Positions 46,906 through 57,929 of a stretch of 62,000 nt of DNA are shown here, in pieces (the stretch's first letter is position 1; every line of letters starts with the position of its first letter). Source of the stretch: Gnetum montanum (lineage: Eukaryota; Streptophyta; Gnetopsida; Gnetales; Gnetaceae). The DNA lies in the NCBI GenBank assembly GCA_015680685.1, contig MNCI01016414.1:1-62000 (forward strand), in the 5' to 3' direction. Position numbers and translations under genes: made by a program. The notes below the pieces were generated by a model. It was not told where the DNA came from and made no database searches. It saw only the letters and a list, made by a program, of their open reading frames with translations.

Positions 46906-48090
46906 TACAGTAGCATTCTTACCTATCTCCTCACCCAAAAAATACCACAAGTTTAAACCTTAAGAAGAAACAATTGTTTCTTCACCGAGCCAAGTACTTT
47001 ATGAAAATCAATGGGCAACTTTACAAAGTGTGTCCCAATGGCTTGGTTCGATGATGTGTTCCCAATATAGATCAACTGCAAGTTCTCCAAGATGCTCATG
47101 AGGGTCCTTGTGGGGGTCATTACGCTAGGAGACGAATGACCATCAAGATCATGCTTGTAAGATATTATTGGCCTACATTATTTTAGGATTCCCATCAATT
47201 CATCCAATCTTGTGAGCATTATCAATGTGATGGGGGAATGACTGCTAGAATAGAAGGTCCACAACAATGGATCCAACCATTAGAACCCTTCGAAATTTGG
47301 GGAATTCATTTTATGGGGCTAATTACACTAATGTCTAATGGAAAAGCTTATATTATTATTACTGTTGATTACCTAACTAAATGGGTATAAGTAGTTTTTG
47401 TTTAGGATTATACATCATCTACAGCTACATGATTTGTTCAACAACAAATCATAAATAGGTTTGGTGTGCCTCATGCACTTATTTCAAATAATGGTACCCA
47501 CTTCACAAGTGAAAATTTTTGGAAATTAAGGTAACACTTAGGGGTTGAACATAAACTGACAACACCATACAACCCCCCAAGCGAACGGTCAAGCCAAAGT
47601 CACCAACAGGGAGATATTGAAAATATTGACAAGAACTATTAGCAAGTTTAGGTGAGATTGGAGCACTAAACTAAATGATTCTCTTTGGGCATACCGCTCC
47701 ACATGGAAACTCCATACATGCTACTCTTCACAATAAGTTAATGTACAGTAAATTACCAATGCTTCCCATTCAAACTAAGGTCCATACACTATCCATGGCA
47801 TGTGACCTCAACCTTGACCTTGATCTAGCACAAAAACAATGGTTGGTAACCCTTAACTTGCTACATGAAAATCAACTAGCTACCATTTCATCTAACGAAT
47901 TGCATAAAGCATTCAATAAACAACATCATGACCTAAGGATTAGGAAAGTTAAATATCAACCAGGACATAAGGTTCTCTACTGGAATCCCATACATGTTCC
48001 ACAACATACTAAATTTCAAAAACTGTGGAAAGGACCTTATATTATTTATGCAACACTTCCTTCAGGGGCCATGACAATATACAAACCATA
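46906..48090 (+). pseudogene. B1: integrase
   Basis: The zinc domain survives as DAHEGPCGGHYARRRMTIKI with a later CEHYQCDGGM, whose spacing is altered. The core reads WGIHFMGLI (catalytic Asp to His, 47307-47309), LISNNGTHFTSE (Asp to Asn, 47487-47489) and NGQAKVTNREIL (Glu to Lys, 47596-47598). A one-base insertion in a C run precedes the last motif. The C-terminal part (47930-48090) includes RKVKYQPGHKVLYWN and KLWKGPYIIYATLPSGAM, the GPF/Y-like module. No chromodomain is present, as expected for Athila. Confidence 0.85.
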
Positions 48091-50140
48091 GAGCCTAGAC
48101 AAGAAACTATTAGTCAATGTGCAACAAACCAAACCTTTCCATGAGCTTAGGATAGCTAGTAGACATGCTACCTATGTTGATGGACAACCTTGCTCACTAT
48201 TTCAAATCTCCTCCTTCCAACTCAATCATGGGAAAGATGGCCACTTATGCTAACCATTCTAGGCTCTTAGTTCTTTTTGAATTTTTTATTTTAAACATTT
48301 TTCCAACTTTTCTTATTTTTGTTTTATACCATCATTCATATTTTTACTATTTCTTTGTTTGCTTGATTTGCTTTTATTCTTCATCCAATAAGTACTCTTG
48401 AAGGTGGATAAAATTATATCATATTGATTGCTAATGTTTGGATTTCACCTTTGAAGTATGATGCTGATATTAAGGTATGGTTCTTTTGGTAAAACAGACA
48501 ATGAGTCCATGCCATCCACTCATCCATACAAATCTATGGTCTCCTTTGGCTTGGAATTGTATAGTCCCTTTTCTTAAGTAAACATATTAATTAATTGGTG
48601 GCTGGGTATTTTTCAAACCAAGGAAAGACTCAAAGGATGAGAAGGGTGTGACTTCAAGGTGATTTGATGCATTTTTGGTGGTCATTCTCTTGGATGCTTG
48701 GATGCTTTTTCTTGGGTTTTCTGTCATTCTAACATTGTTCAAAAATTAGAAAGCTGAGTGAATAAAAATAAGTCTTTGCATGGTGTGGTTCTCAAGAAAA
48801 AGAAAAGAAAAATGAGAATTCAAAGCACACCCCTTAGACATAATAAAGCAATATTGGCTACAAGCACTAGTTATGGAACTGGAAAGACATGTTACCCATG
48901 CCTGAAAGTTCTCTCTAACTAAGGCCCTTTCTCGCTTTCTACTTCTCTATCTTGATATCCTCGAAATGATGGTAACTCTTTGTGGAAGTGTTCATGTTGC
49001 TTCAAGTGGATGGATTGGTCAAGTGTGTTGATGCGAGGTCACTAGATGTGATTTGTTTGAGTCTGGATTTGGGATGAGTTCTACCTAGTCGCATTAACTA
49101 TAAAGTACATAAGGAACTTTACAAAACCTTGTTCTTGGAATTCCATTTCATTCTCTCCTCTCCATCTTTCTTCCCATTTTTCCACCTCATTGTCGATTCT
49201 ATCATTAGTCAGTTTCTAGGTTGATGCATTTTTTTTCTTTGATGAATTCTTATGGGTAAGTTCTTAACTCTTGTTTCCAAATGACATTCCTAGAGCCTAC
49301 AGACTCTTTGGTTTGTGGGTTTGTCAGGGCATAAAATGCATGAGCCTACTTTGGGGAGGACCCACTGGAATTCCTTTTTTATGCAATTTTTAACTTCTTG
49401 TCCTTACACATTTCCTATAGTTAATAATTTCTTATTTCATCCCCATCCATGGCATTCATTTTATTGGCATTTCCATTGTTATTTTTTCTCATCTTTCTTG
49501 TTCCTCATATTTTTCCATCTTATAGCTACTGGAGGTTCACTCTTAGTCATGGGGGCCTTGGCACAAATTTTTCAATTTTTTCCATTCTACTATTTTCCTA
49601 ACCCCTACACCTTGGGTAGCCACCAATGATAAATCTCTAAAAAAGTTTCTACCATAACCACAACTCAGCCAATGCACTTCATATGAAGGCAAGGTATCAA
49701 CTACATTATGGTTTATCTATCCTTGCTCATTTGTAACTATGTTTTGTGTGCAGATGGTGATCATACAAACAATGGAATGGGCTTGGAGGAAGCACTCAAG
49801 ATAGACCAAAACTAGAATGTTTATGAAAGGACCAAGTCTGGTGACATGGCTATGGATAAACAATGGAGGTGCAATCTGGGCATTCGGGATAACATGCTTC
49901 ATCTTCTTTCTCTCTCTTTCTCTTCAAGCTTCCAAATAAAGGCTTGGATGTCATTTATGTACAAGTGTTCACCATAATGGTCATGAACACTAATGTTGTA
50001 ATAGGCTTATTGATCTATTCACTAAGCACATTAAGTTTGTCATCCCATTCCATCGTTAGTTGTCAGTTAGTCAAAAATCCCATACCTTCCCAATATTTTG
50101 TAAGGAACTTGAGGACGAATTTTCATTTAGTCATGGGGTA
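48091..50140 (+). other. B1: 3' region between pol and LTR
   Basis: About 2 kb aligns with A1 37.9-39.9 kb, so it belongs to the family. Athila elements can carry an envelope-like ORF here, but no long frame or membrane-protein pattern is shared by the two copies. The last bases before the LTR, TAGTCATGGGGTA, are in the polypurine-tract position but are only partly purine. Confidence 0.65.
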
Positions 50141-50981
50141 TGATGAACTGCGATATCAGGGCTATGATATCACATTCGTGATATCGAGTATGCGATATTG
50201 GAGGCTACCATGCAATGTCAGATACCCAATATCGGGACCTACCTCCTTGCCTATAAATAAGAGGCAGACGCACTTGGTTTTGTAAGTAAATAGTTACTCC
50301 CTTAGCCAAACTCTTACCTTTTTTTTCCTCTAGAATTACAATTATTTCTGTGTGCCCAAAATAGGAGTCCTCAAGTGAACAAATCTTTATTCAAGCATTG
50401 TGTACTTGAGCACACCTTGTGTACAGCAATAAAGACGAACTTTATGATAAACCTTGCAACATCCAGAATAGATTAATTAGTGTTAATTGATGTTATTAAA
50501 TGCTTTCTTAGTTAATTAATGATTCTCTCTCACCCTACAACTCTCCTAAGTAAATACACTTAGTACGATCACTTCGAGCATGCGTGTAACACTTGGTAAC
50601 CCAGTAATGATTAGCGTTTGGTAATCCCAGTAGTGTTGCACTGGTTTAGGATGTGTACGGCAAGTGAGAACGAGTACTAGTGTTAGGATTAGTTAAATCC
50701 TAGTTAATTAGTAGTTAAGTTAAATTAGTCACTTAGTTATCTCTCTCTCCTCCCTTATTAGCAGTAGGACATAAAAACATAAAACCTATAAAAATCATAT
50801 GCCTCAAGCTTACTTAACCATACAATCGTGACATACAAGTAAGTTTGGGAAGACAATGATCAACCAACCCATCCTTGTTCCATAAGGGCGCATAACCACT
50901 TAGTCCTTGGAATTCGACCGGATCGTGTGTGAAAATATTGTATTCATATGGTTGAGCATAGGGGTACCTCACCACTCATCA
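50141..50981 (+). repeat. B1: 3' LTR
   Basis: 841 bp, the same length as the 5' LTR, starting TGATGAACTGCGATATC and ending ACTCATCA. TATAAATA at 50252-50259. TATAG follows at 50982. Confidence 0.93.
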
Positions 50982-50986
50982 TATAG
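50982..50986. repeat. B1 target-site duplication, right
   Basis: TATAG, identical to 41061-41065. Confidence 0.9.
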
Positions 50987-52690
50987 ATAGCAATCCAATG
51001 TTAGTTCTTATTCTATTTTCATACTTCATGGTATCATAACCAATAGGGTTTATGATTGGTTGATGTCTTATTTCTCTACTTGGTATACTACTATGAATGA
51101 AACTACTATTGTCCAAAAAAATCCTTCAAAATCCTATACTCTATGTTGTATACCTTTGATCATGTGTATGATCCTAAGTTATGATCATCCCAAGAAACAT
51201 TTTACTCATTACAATCCTTGATTGTGCATTGAATTTCTTGAAGATGAGAGGGTTATAAGGAGCAAGATTGTGAGTGCCAAGAAAGGTCAACTAGCTTTAT
51301 AGCAAGCCCAAAGTCAAGAGGAAATTAGTGAGGTATTTTCATATTTTTATTATTTCTTTTTTTGTTTATTATGTTTTTATTTTCTATATTTTATAGTCTA
51401 ATCTAAGCTGAAGAATGAACCAATGTAGAGTGTCGAAGCTACACAGGTTGAAGAAATTCAAGGTACTTCAATCTTTGCTACTATTCAACCACAAGAATAG
51501 GTCACATTCTGCTCCCAAGGTATATATTTAAATATAGTTTACTTAGTCTAATGTCTTATGTATATTTTTATATTTTCTTTTTATTTTTCTAATAGGTTTC
51601 TTTTTGTAGATGCAATGTACTAGGCAAAGTTCTAGTGATCTAGTAGTTATGAGACAACCAACTCAACAATAAGCTCAACAACAATCCCAACCAACTCAAC
51701 AAAGTTCAATACATGATAAGGAAAAGCAACCAAAGTTAGGTTTTAATTATTTAAACGTTTGAGTACATTTCTCTTTTCCTTGTATGATGTTAATTAAAAA
51801 CAATTTGTTACAGAGGTCTATGAAGTAACAGTATTTTATTTGAGAGATGGATAGAGTTGATGTAGGTGCTACTTCTGCATAGACTCCTATTCTACCATTA
51901 CATAGATCACCACTCATACCTTCTTTTCCTCTAACACCTGGAAGAGGCTCCCTTCCACAAGTAGCACCAACAATAATTTCTAAATCTATTCTAGTGGTTT
52001 CTTCTTTCACTATCTCTGGTCCTTCTTATTCTATGGGAAAGATAGTGGTAGCTATTGAAGAAGAATTTGTGTTTCTTCAACATATTAATCAATGAATCTC
52101 TGACAATAAAATTTATTCTATTCTTAAGGATGTTTATCAACTACAGGAGTCACAGTCATGCAATTTCAAGGAAGATTATGATTTAGTACAACTTGGACTT
52201 CCATCATCTTGGCATCCAATTCTTGAGGATGCTCTAGATGCCATAAAAAATTTGTAGCTCTTAGGAGAGTTGGAAATTCGACATGTTGTACTCACCATTT
52301 GGATACTCATGCAAATTTCCTACAAATTAACAATGATTAATTTTAGGTTATATATATATTCACTTTTCTCTCTTCTCTCTTTTTTATTTGTTGATTTGTT
52401 CATAACTTATAATTTAAATTTTGTTTCTACAGATAAAAGATAATGAATGACAAAAGGACATGGATGATCGATCAATATAGATGGATATGTTAAAGACTCA
52501 ACTTCAAAGAGAAGAGGAATCAGCAGTTGCAGCAAGATATGTGATCGAATATATCAAATAGTTATGTGATCAACTGGCTAGATATAAAGCAGTTCTTAGC
52601 AAAGCAGATGCTACTACTAAAGAAAAAGAATCCCAATTGAAGATAGTTATAGATCTTCTTGAATCATTTTATCATAACAAATAATTATAG
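50987..52690 (+). pseudogene. E1 internal: opposite-strand ORF, 3' portion with introns
   Basis: This continues the frame of 40442-41060 after the B1 insertion. GT-AG introns can be placed at 51333-51396, 51520-51609 and 52347-52432. A fourth at about 51736-51813 has a mutated donor (TT for GT) but a good acceptor (TTACAG). Exons encode a Gln-rich stretch (QQSQPTQQSS), a Pro/Ser segment, then FLQHINQ and QLGLPSSWHPILEDALDAIK, and a final coiled-coil-like part (LCDQLARYKAVLSKADATTK). Stops mark decay. The end lies about 0.2 kb from the E1 PBS, and transcription would run toward the 5' LTR. No known function. The gene type may be related to the antisense ORFs of N1 and N2. Confidence 0.45.
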
Positions 52691-52887
52691 TTACCTTTTA
52701 TTTTTCTATTCTACTTCTTTCCCCTATTCTTCCTTTTCTATATCTTACTTAGATGTACTTCCTCTTACTCCTCTTGATTACAAAATAATAAAATAAAATA
52801 ATATTTTCTCCAATGTACTTGTGTTCTATGATAACAATAATAATAAAATGAGGTTTTTCTTCCATTTTGGTTCCTAAATTATGATTT

Positions 52888-52899
52888 GCTCTTATACCA
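52888..52899 (-). promoter_or_regulatory. E1: primer binding site
   Basis: On the minus strand TGGTATAAGAGC lies two bases after the 5' LTR. It differs at one position from TGGTATCAGAGC, the initiator-methionine tRNA site used by many plant chromoviruses. Confidence 0.85.
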
Positions 52900-52901
52900 A
52901 A

Positions 52902-53411
52902 TGTGACATCATGTTCTTAGATGTCATAAAAATATGAATGCTTAATTTATTACATTCACCATTTTCATGGATAATATACCAAAAATATTATAAATATTTA
53001 AATAATAAATTAATTAGCAAATAAATAATTGTGCTAAATAATTAAACAAGGAAAATGAAAAAAATTATATTAATGGAAGAGAATACTGTAACACCCTTTT
53101 GGGTTATCTTCCTATGCCACTTAAGCCTTAGAGGCAATCTAACATTGCCACCATGGTTAGGCTATCCTACCAAATGGGTGGTTAGCCCCTTTTTGTCCCG
53201 CTTCACTTGGCTCTCATTACTTGCCTCTCCAAGCTCCACAACTCCATGCCTGGCATGGCCTCTAAGATTGGCCTTAAATGACATAGGTTAAACTCTTTTC
53301 CAAGGGATACATGAATAGTCATAACTCCTCATAACAAGATGCCCCTTCATTAAAAGGTTAATTACATTTATTATAATTTTTTCCAACCTTAACAAGGGAT
53401 GGGATGTTACA
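52902..53411 (-). repeat. E1: 5' LTR
   Basis: 510 bp, TGTGACATCA...GATGTTACA in + orientation, aligned with 26840-27351. The PBS lies on its left and the ATCCA target duplication on its right, which fixes the minus orientation of E1. Confidence 0.9.
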
Positions 53412-53416
53412 ATCCA
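53412..53416. repeat. E1 target-site duplication, right
   Basis: ATCCA, identical to 26835-26839. Confidence 0.85.
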
Positions 53417-54440
53417 TCTCAGAGTTTCTAAATCTTTCTTGTTTTCCCTTATTCATACATATTGAATCCCCATCAAGCTATCCTTTTGGCTCATGATAAT
53501 TGTATTTCCTAAATGATATCTTCATCAAGCATACACATAAAAGAGAATCAAGGTAACACAACTCCTTGTTCATTACCTCTAATTCCCTAATCACATCTCT
53601 AGAATTATTATTTCTCTTTTTCAAGTTCATCCTTTACTATTCTTCATGTTTTCTAATTGCAAAACCTACTTACATCTTATTTTATGATTCTTTATTTAAG
53701 AGAAACTTATTTCCTTCTCCTAGACCTAGTATTTATTATGCTACATATTTCATTATACTTTTTCCTTTCCATGTAGATCCTAGAAGTCATATACTTTTTT
53801 TTCTAAGATGGTTGTCTTATGTATAAGATAAGAATAGTCTATATATGTCCACGTTTAAATGTTTGGTAATTGCTTATGCCACATCAATTTTATTTTCATG
53901 TAATTTAAAACTATTTATATTTTTCATCTATGTTTTGTGCAAACATGATTTAGGTTGTTAGTTAACTTGTAATATATAAGTCTTCTTTCAATTTGATGAT
54001 ATGTCTCTAAAGTGGTTGATGGCCATAAAAAATCTAGCTTATTTTGTACAAGGTTATGATAAGTCTCTCACTGCAACATTGTTTTTATGCTAAAAGAAGG
54101 ATCTCTTTGTTAGAAACTATGCATCGTTTCCCAGTATTTGCCTACCAACATGCTTTAGTCATTTTCAACAAGTCATGTCATAAATTTTAATCTCATATTA
54201 ATAACAATTGTTAAAATTACATTCTATCATAATGAGTCTTTGCTAATATTTCTTGTGAGTCTCAGATCTATTTTCACAAAAAATTAAAGCATAGGTTATA
54301 GCCCTATACATCTTTGTAATCACTAGAAGATCCTTTCACATTATGGTATCATCATTAAGCATTGATTCTTTAAGCTTTTAAGGCTTACTAACATGAGGTG
54401 AAACTAGGGATTCTTTGAAGAAGTAAGCCAAAGAGACTAC
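53417..54440. other. Unassigned AT-rich DNA before N2 gag
   Basis: No domain is recognised. The ORF 53566-53826 is hydrophobic and AT-driven and is not judged a gene. The N2 LTR and PBS should lie here or in 25.7-26.8 kb, but I could not delimit them. Confidence 0.35.
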
Positions 54441-56250
54441 ATGATAATGTGTACTGAAAGGAAACCTGGTTATATGTATATCACAGAAATGCTAAGAATG
54501 ATGTTGCAATATGAAAGTTCTAATTATCTACCTATTTTTCTACCTAATCTAGACAATCTTATTAAGTTTAATTCAAGTAAAGTTAAAAAATCACTAAGTT
54601 CATCATGGACCAAAAGAAAATCTAGGAAAAAATTTGCAAATAGAAGAAGCTAGAATGAAAACCATTCTAGAATTATAATCTCTTACTCCCAATATCACTA
54701 ATAATGGAAAAAGAGGAAGTGTAGCTTTAAACTCTAATGTTCATTTAACTAATGAAGATGAAGAATAGCCAACTAAGGCTATAAATGGACCTAATTATTT
54801 TTCATATCACATGTACAATATTTTTGTTACTAGTATATATATTTCCTTTCCTAGACATGTCACCCTTAAGAAGGATCAACCTAACCCTAGCCTCTTGGTT
54901 AACTTTATTTCTCTACTCTATAATTTCATTCCTTCTAATAATACTGGTAATTTACATTCTTTCCTTCAATTTCCAAACCCATTCCTTAGGTCAACACATT
55001 CCATTCCTTAGCTTCAATCCACTATTCTATCATTTCCTTCAATTTGAATTCTTACAGCTATTACTACTTTTTTGAATACATTTTATCCTAATTACAAACA
55101 ACCTATCCCTTCATATTTCTCTCATCCCATTTCACTTGGCCTGCCCATATCAAAGCACATGAACTTACCATACATTTGTACCATTCTCTAACTCTTCCAC
55201 CTATGTTTATAGCCCAACCTAAGCCATATCTTCGTGGAACTAACCCAAGACTCTTAGAATTACTTAATGAGATTATAACCCATGTTTAGAGTAACAAGGA
55301 AAACATAGTAAAGATCATGATTATTCAAGGTAGCTCCTCCATCTCTTTAGATCAAGTTCTTAATTATCCTATCAATTCATGTGTATTTATGCCTATTCTA
55401 CCTAATGAAGTCTCATTGTAATGTTTACTAAGTACAGTGGAGAAATAGGTGATCCATGATTCATGTAGTTACATTTAGAAATGAATGTATGTTTCTTACT
55501 TCCAATCCTCATATTATGCTCATGTGCTTCTCTAATTCACTATTTAGAGGGGCACTTGAATGATATAGGTATTTTATGAATGGCTCCATTACTTCCTTGG
55601 AATAGTTGTTAGCTACTTTTATTGAGTGCTTTAAGTCCAATGTACCTCAAAGTGGTAGTGTTATATATTTTGTAGCTATCAAATAAGCCCCTTATAAGTC
55701 TATTAAAAAATTTATATCTTAGTAAATGGTATCTATTATCAAGCTATATTATGACTTGAAAGATCCTTTGGAAACTAGAAATGTCATCTCTACTTTTCAT
55801 CCAAAAAGGAATGTTCAGCACTCTCTACTAAAAGAACCATATATCATTCTCAAGCTTAACTACATAGATTGCAAATAGCAACATTTATTACTTAAGAAGT
55901 CATATGTGATTTTTTTTGTTTTAATTAAATAAGCCATATACCATTATCTTGCAACTCTTCACAAGCTCCCCATCATATAGATTCCACTTGTAATAAGTAA
56001 CTCTTTTACTTGCTTATCCATTCACCTATAGGATCATATTACGTAATATCCACATATCATTATTATCTTTCAAATTTCCAATTTTTCAAACTAGAACATA
56101 TGCTCTATCAACCAATCCATCCATTTTTCTCACAACTTGTATCATTATACCTTCCTAAATAATGAGTCATATCTTTTGAGATCAGGTTACAACTTCTAAT
56201 TCAATCCTTTCCATTTCCCAAGTGATAGTCCTCATGTATAGCTATCAGAT
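54441..56250 (+). pseudogene. N2: Tat-like gag
   Basis: After frameshifts, the + strand contains a basic segment (KKSLSSSWTKRKSRKK, about 54580-54640) and the string QPKPYLRGTNPRLLELLNEI (about 55210-55270). A gag domain in mixed frames follows at about 55435-55860: an I-GDP block, LEMNVCFLL, SIKKFI-like and HPKRNVQHSLLKEPYIILKL-like pieces. The order resembles the N1 gag (KYNGEGDP..., LTQFVTWFK...). It is badly decayed, and identification rests on short blocks and on the protease that follows. Confidence 0.5.
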
Positions 56251-56479
56251 CAATGACTTGTAAGAAGATAAATAAAATAAAATGTTACTTACATGCCTAA
56301 ACAACCTTCTAAGGCTCAAAAAAAGTTTCTTTCTAGCGACAACAAGAACCTACCACTTCAAGAAGTTTGCCTCCTGCATCCAGTCCCATATAACCAATTA
56401 TAGTTACACTTTATTTACAACCATATCAACTAGTTGATATTATAGTTTGATAGTAAATAACTATAATTTCCCACTCCAA

Positions 56480-57345
56480 AGGAATAAATTTATCTTTATA
56501 CAATCTTGTTACAACTTCCAAGAAACATTGGATGACTCTATAGAATATTCTTAAAATGATCATGGTCCTATGTGATATTTCTATCAATAATAAGGCTATT
56601 TCATCCTTTCTCCAAGTCCCTCATTATGGATCAAATTATCTAAACTTCAATAATAAAAAAATTAAGCTAGAATTAAAAATTGGGAAAATCTACGAGCTAC
56701 CTACATATATAATTATCAAAGTGTCACATGATTCTACAATTTCATTGATACATTTTAATGATGGTTCTAGATCTAACATGGTCACATAGACTATTATCAA
56801 ATTCTTTAGTCTTAATAATTAGATCACATTCAATGAAGTCTACACACTCTTTGTCTCTTTCAATGCTACTCAAGTTGAAGTTATAGGTTCCATTAGCTTA
56901 CTTTTAACAATTGGTGATTCTATATAGTCTAAAGTTTTCTTCATGGTAATATGTGAATGTCCTAGCATGAATGAGATATTAGGATGCCTTTGGTTATCCC
57001 AACACTATGTACTTTCATCTCCCATCCAACTAGAAATGCATTTCCTTTTTCACAATCATGAGGTAATCATTCTTGCTAATACCAAAGTTTCAAGTTTTTC
57101 ATGCTTAAATTATGAGAATAAACCATTTTTTTCTCAATGCTAAACCCTCTAAGATTAATGTTAAACCTATAGGCAAGCCTATAGTCTCTTCTCATGCTAA
57201 AAATATTTAACTCTATTATTACAAATAACTTGATAAACCTTAATGATGAGTCTAACATTAATTTTAAGTTTTTTGACTTAGGATTTGATGAACTTGATAT
57301 TTTCCCAATAGAGAGAAACTTTACTTTACCTTTTCCACACTTCAA
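56480..57345 (+). pseudogene. N2: Tat-like aspartic protease region
   Basis: The linker ISINNKAISSFLQVP is followed by IHFNDGSRSNMV (about 56750-56783), in which Asp-Gly-Ser stands in the active-site position of Tat proteases (IDDGSALN-like). After a stop come VEVIGSISLLLTIGDS and SMNEILGCLWLSQHYVLSSP, matching the V-G-I-L-I-G and YN-LLGRPWLH--GAVPSSLH blocks, then LFHNHEVIILAN (relatives KF-H-NQ-ITI-AD). The remnant fades by 57345. No RT follows. Confidence 0.65.
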
Positions 57346-57929
57346 CTCATAAGATTATTACTAGTCAAGCTTCATTTGACATCTAGATTACTGAACATTC
57401 TTGTTTACCACTTATCAGCAAATAAAATAGTAAACATTATTATTTGTTGTTCTTATTATCTAAAGTTATAAACATCTACTAGCACATGTTAGGATAAATC
57501 TTTTTTTGGCTCACATAATCCTCTTTCAATATCACATGTCACATTTTGATTTTTTAACTTTCAAGTTGAGTTCCATTAATTACTTTCAACTAATGACATT
57601 AAGCAGTAAAATGTAATAGAATAGGAAGCTCTATAATTATATTAACTTATGACCTACTTCATTCCGAAGCTATTACGACACACAATAGTAGCATACCTAG
57701 AATACATAAAAATATTCTTTTTATTACCCTCTTACAATGACATCTTGTTAAATCATGACTAATATTATTAACAAATACGACATCATGCAGTGTTTATACT
57801 TTGTGCATTTATATCAAAATTAATTTAGTGCATCAAATAAAATTTTTAAGAATCATATAATAAAAATTAAGACCATGTATCTCACACCCCCACTACCAAC
57901 ATTACATATCATTCTCTTTTACCTATAGT
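57346..57929. other. N2: spacer between convergent ORFs
   Basis: AT-rich, no coding potential on either strand and no RT-like string. It corresponds in position to the N1 spacer 9192-9640. Confidence 0.5.

Larger units (their letters stand above)
41066..50981 (+). mobile_element. B1: structurally complete Athila-like Ty3/gypsy element
   Basis: 9916 bp with two 841-bp LTRs, both starting TGATGAA and ending ACTCATCA (TGATGA/TCATCA is a perfect 6-bp terminal inverted repeat), and TATAG duplications on both sides. PBS, gag, protease, RT, RNase H, integrase and a 2-kb 3' region occur in Ty3 order. The LTRs differ at roughly 8-10% of positions in the U5 part I compared by eye. Key catalytic residues are mutated, so it is not autonomous. 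It interrupts the opposite-strand ORF of E1. Confidence 0.93.
26840..53411 (-). mobile_element. E1: chromovirus-type Ty3/gypsy element with nested insertions
   Basis: The left LTR (26840-27351) and right LTR (52902-53411) share most of their sequence and begin and end TGTGACAT...ATGTTACA. They are bounded by identical ATCCA duplications. On the minus strand the right LTR is followed by a PBS (52899-52888), and the left LTR is preceded by a polypurine tract and by gag, protease, RT, RNase H, integrase and chromodomain in Ty3 order. The interval is 26.6 kb only because A1 and B1 sit inside. Removing them leaves about 9.9 kb. About 4 kb between the PBS and gag holds other material, including an opposite-strand ORF. 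The LTRs differ at roughly a tenth of positions by eye, so the insertion is old. Confidence 0.9.

Noticed and set aside
52888-53411. LTR and PBS of an element lying to the right
   Set aside because: The PBS is on the left side and on the minus strand, and the ATCCA duplication pairs it with the LTR at 26840.
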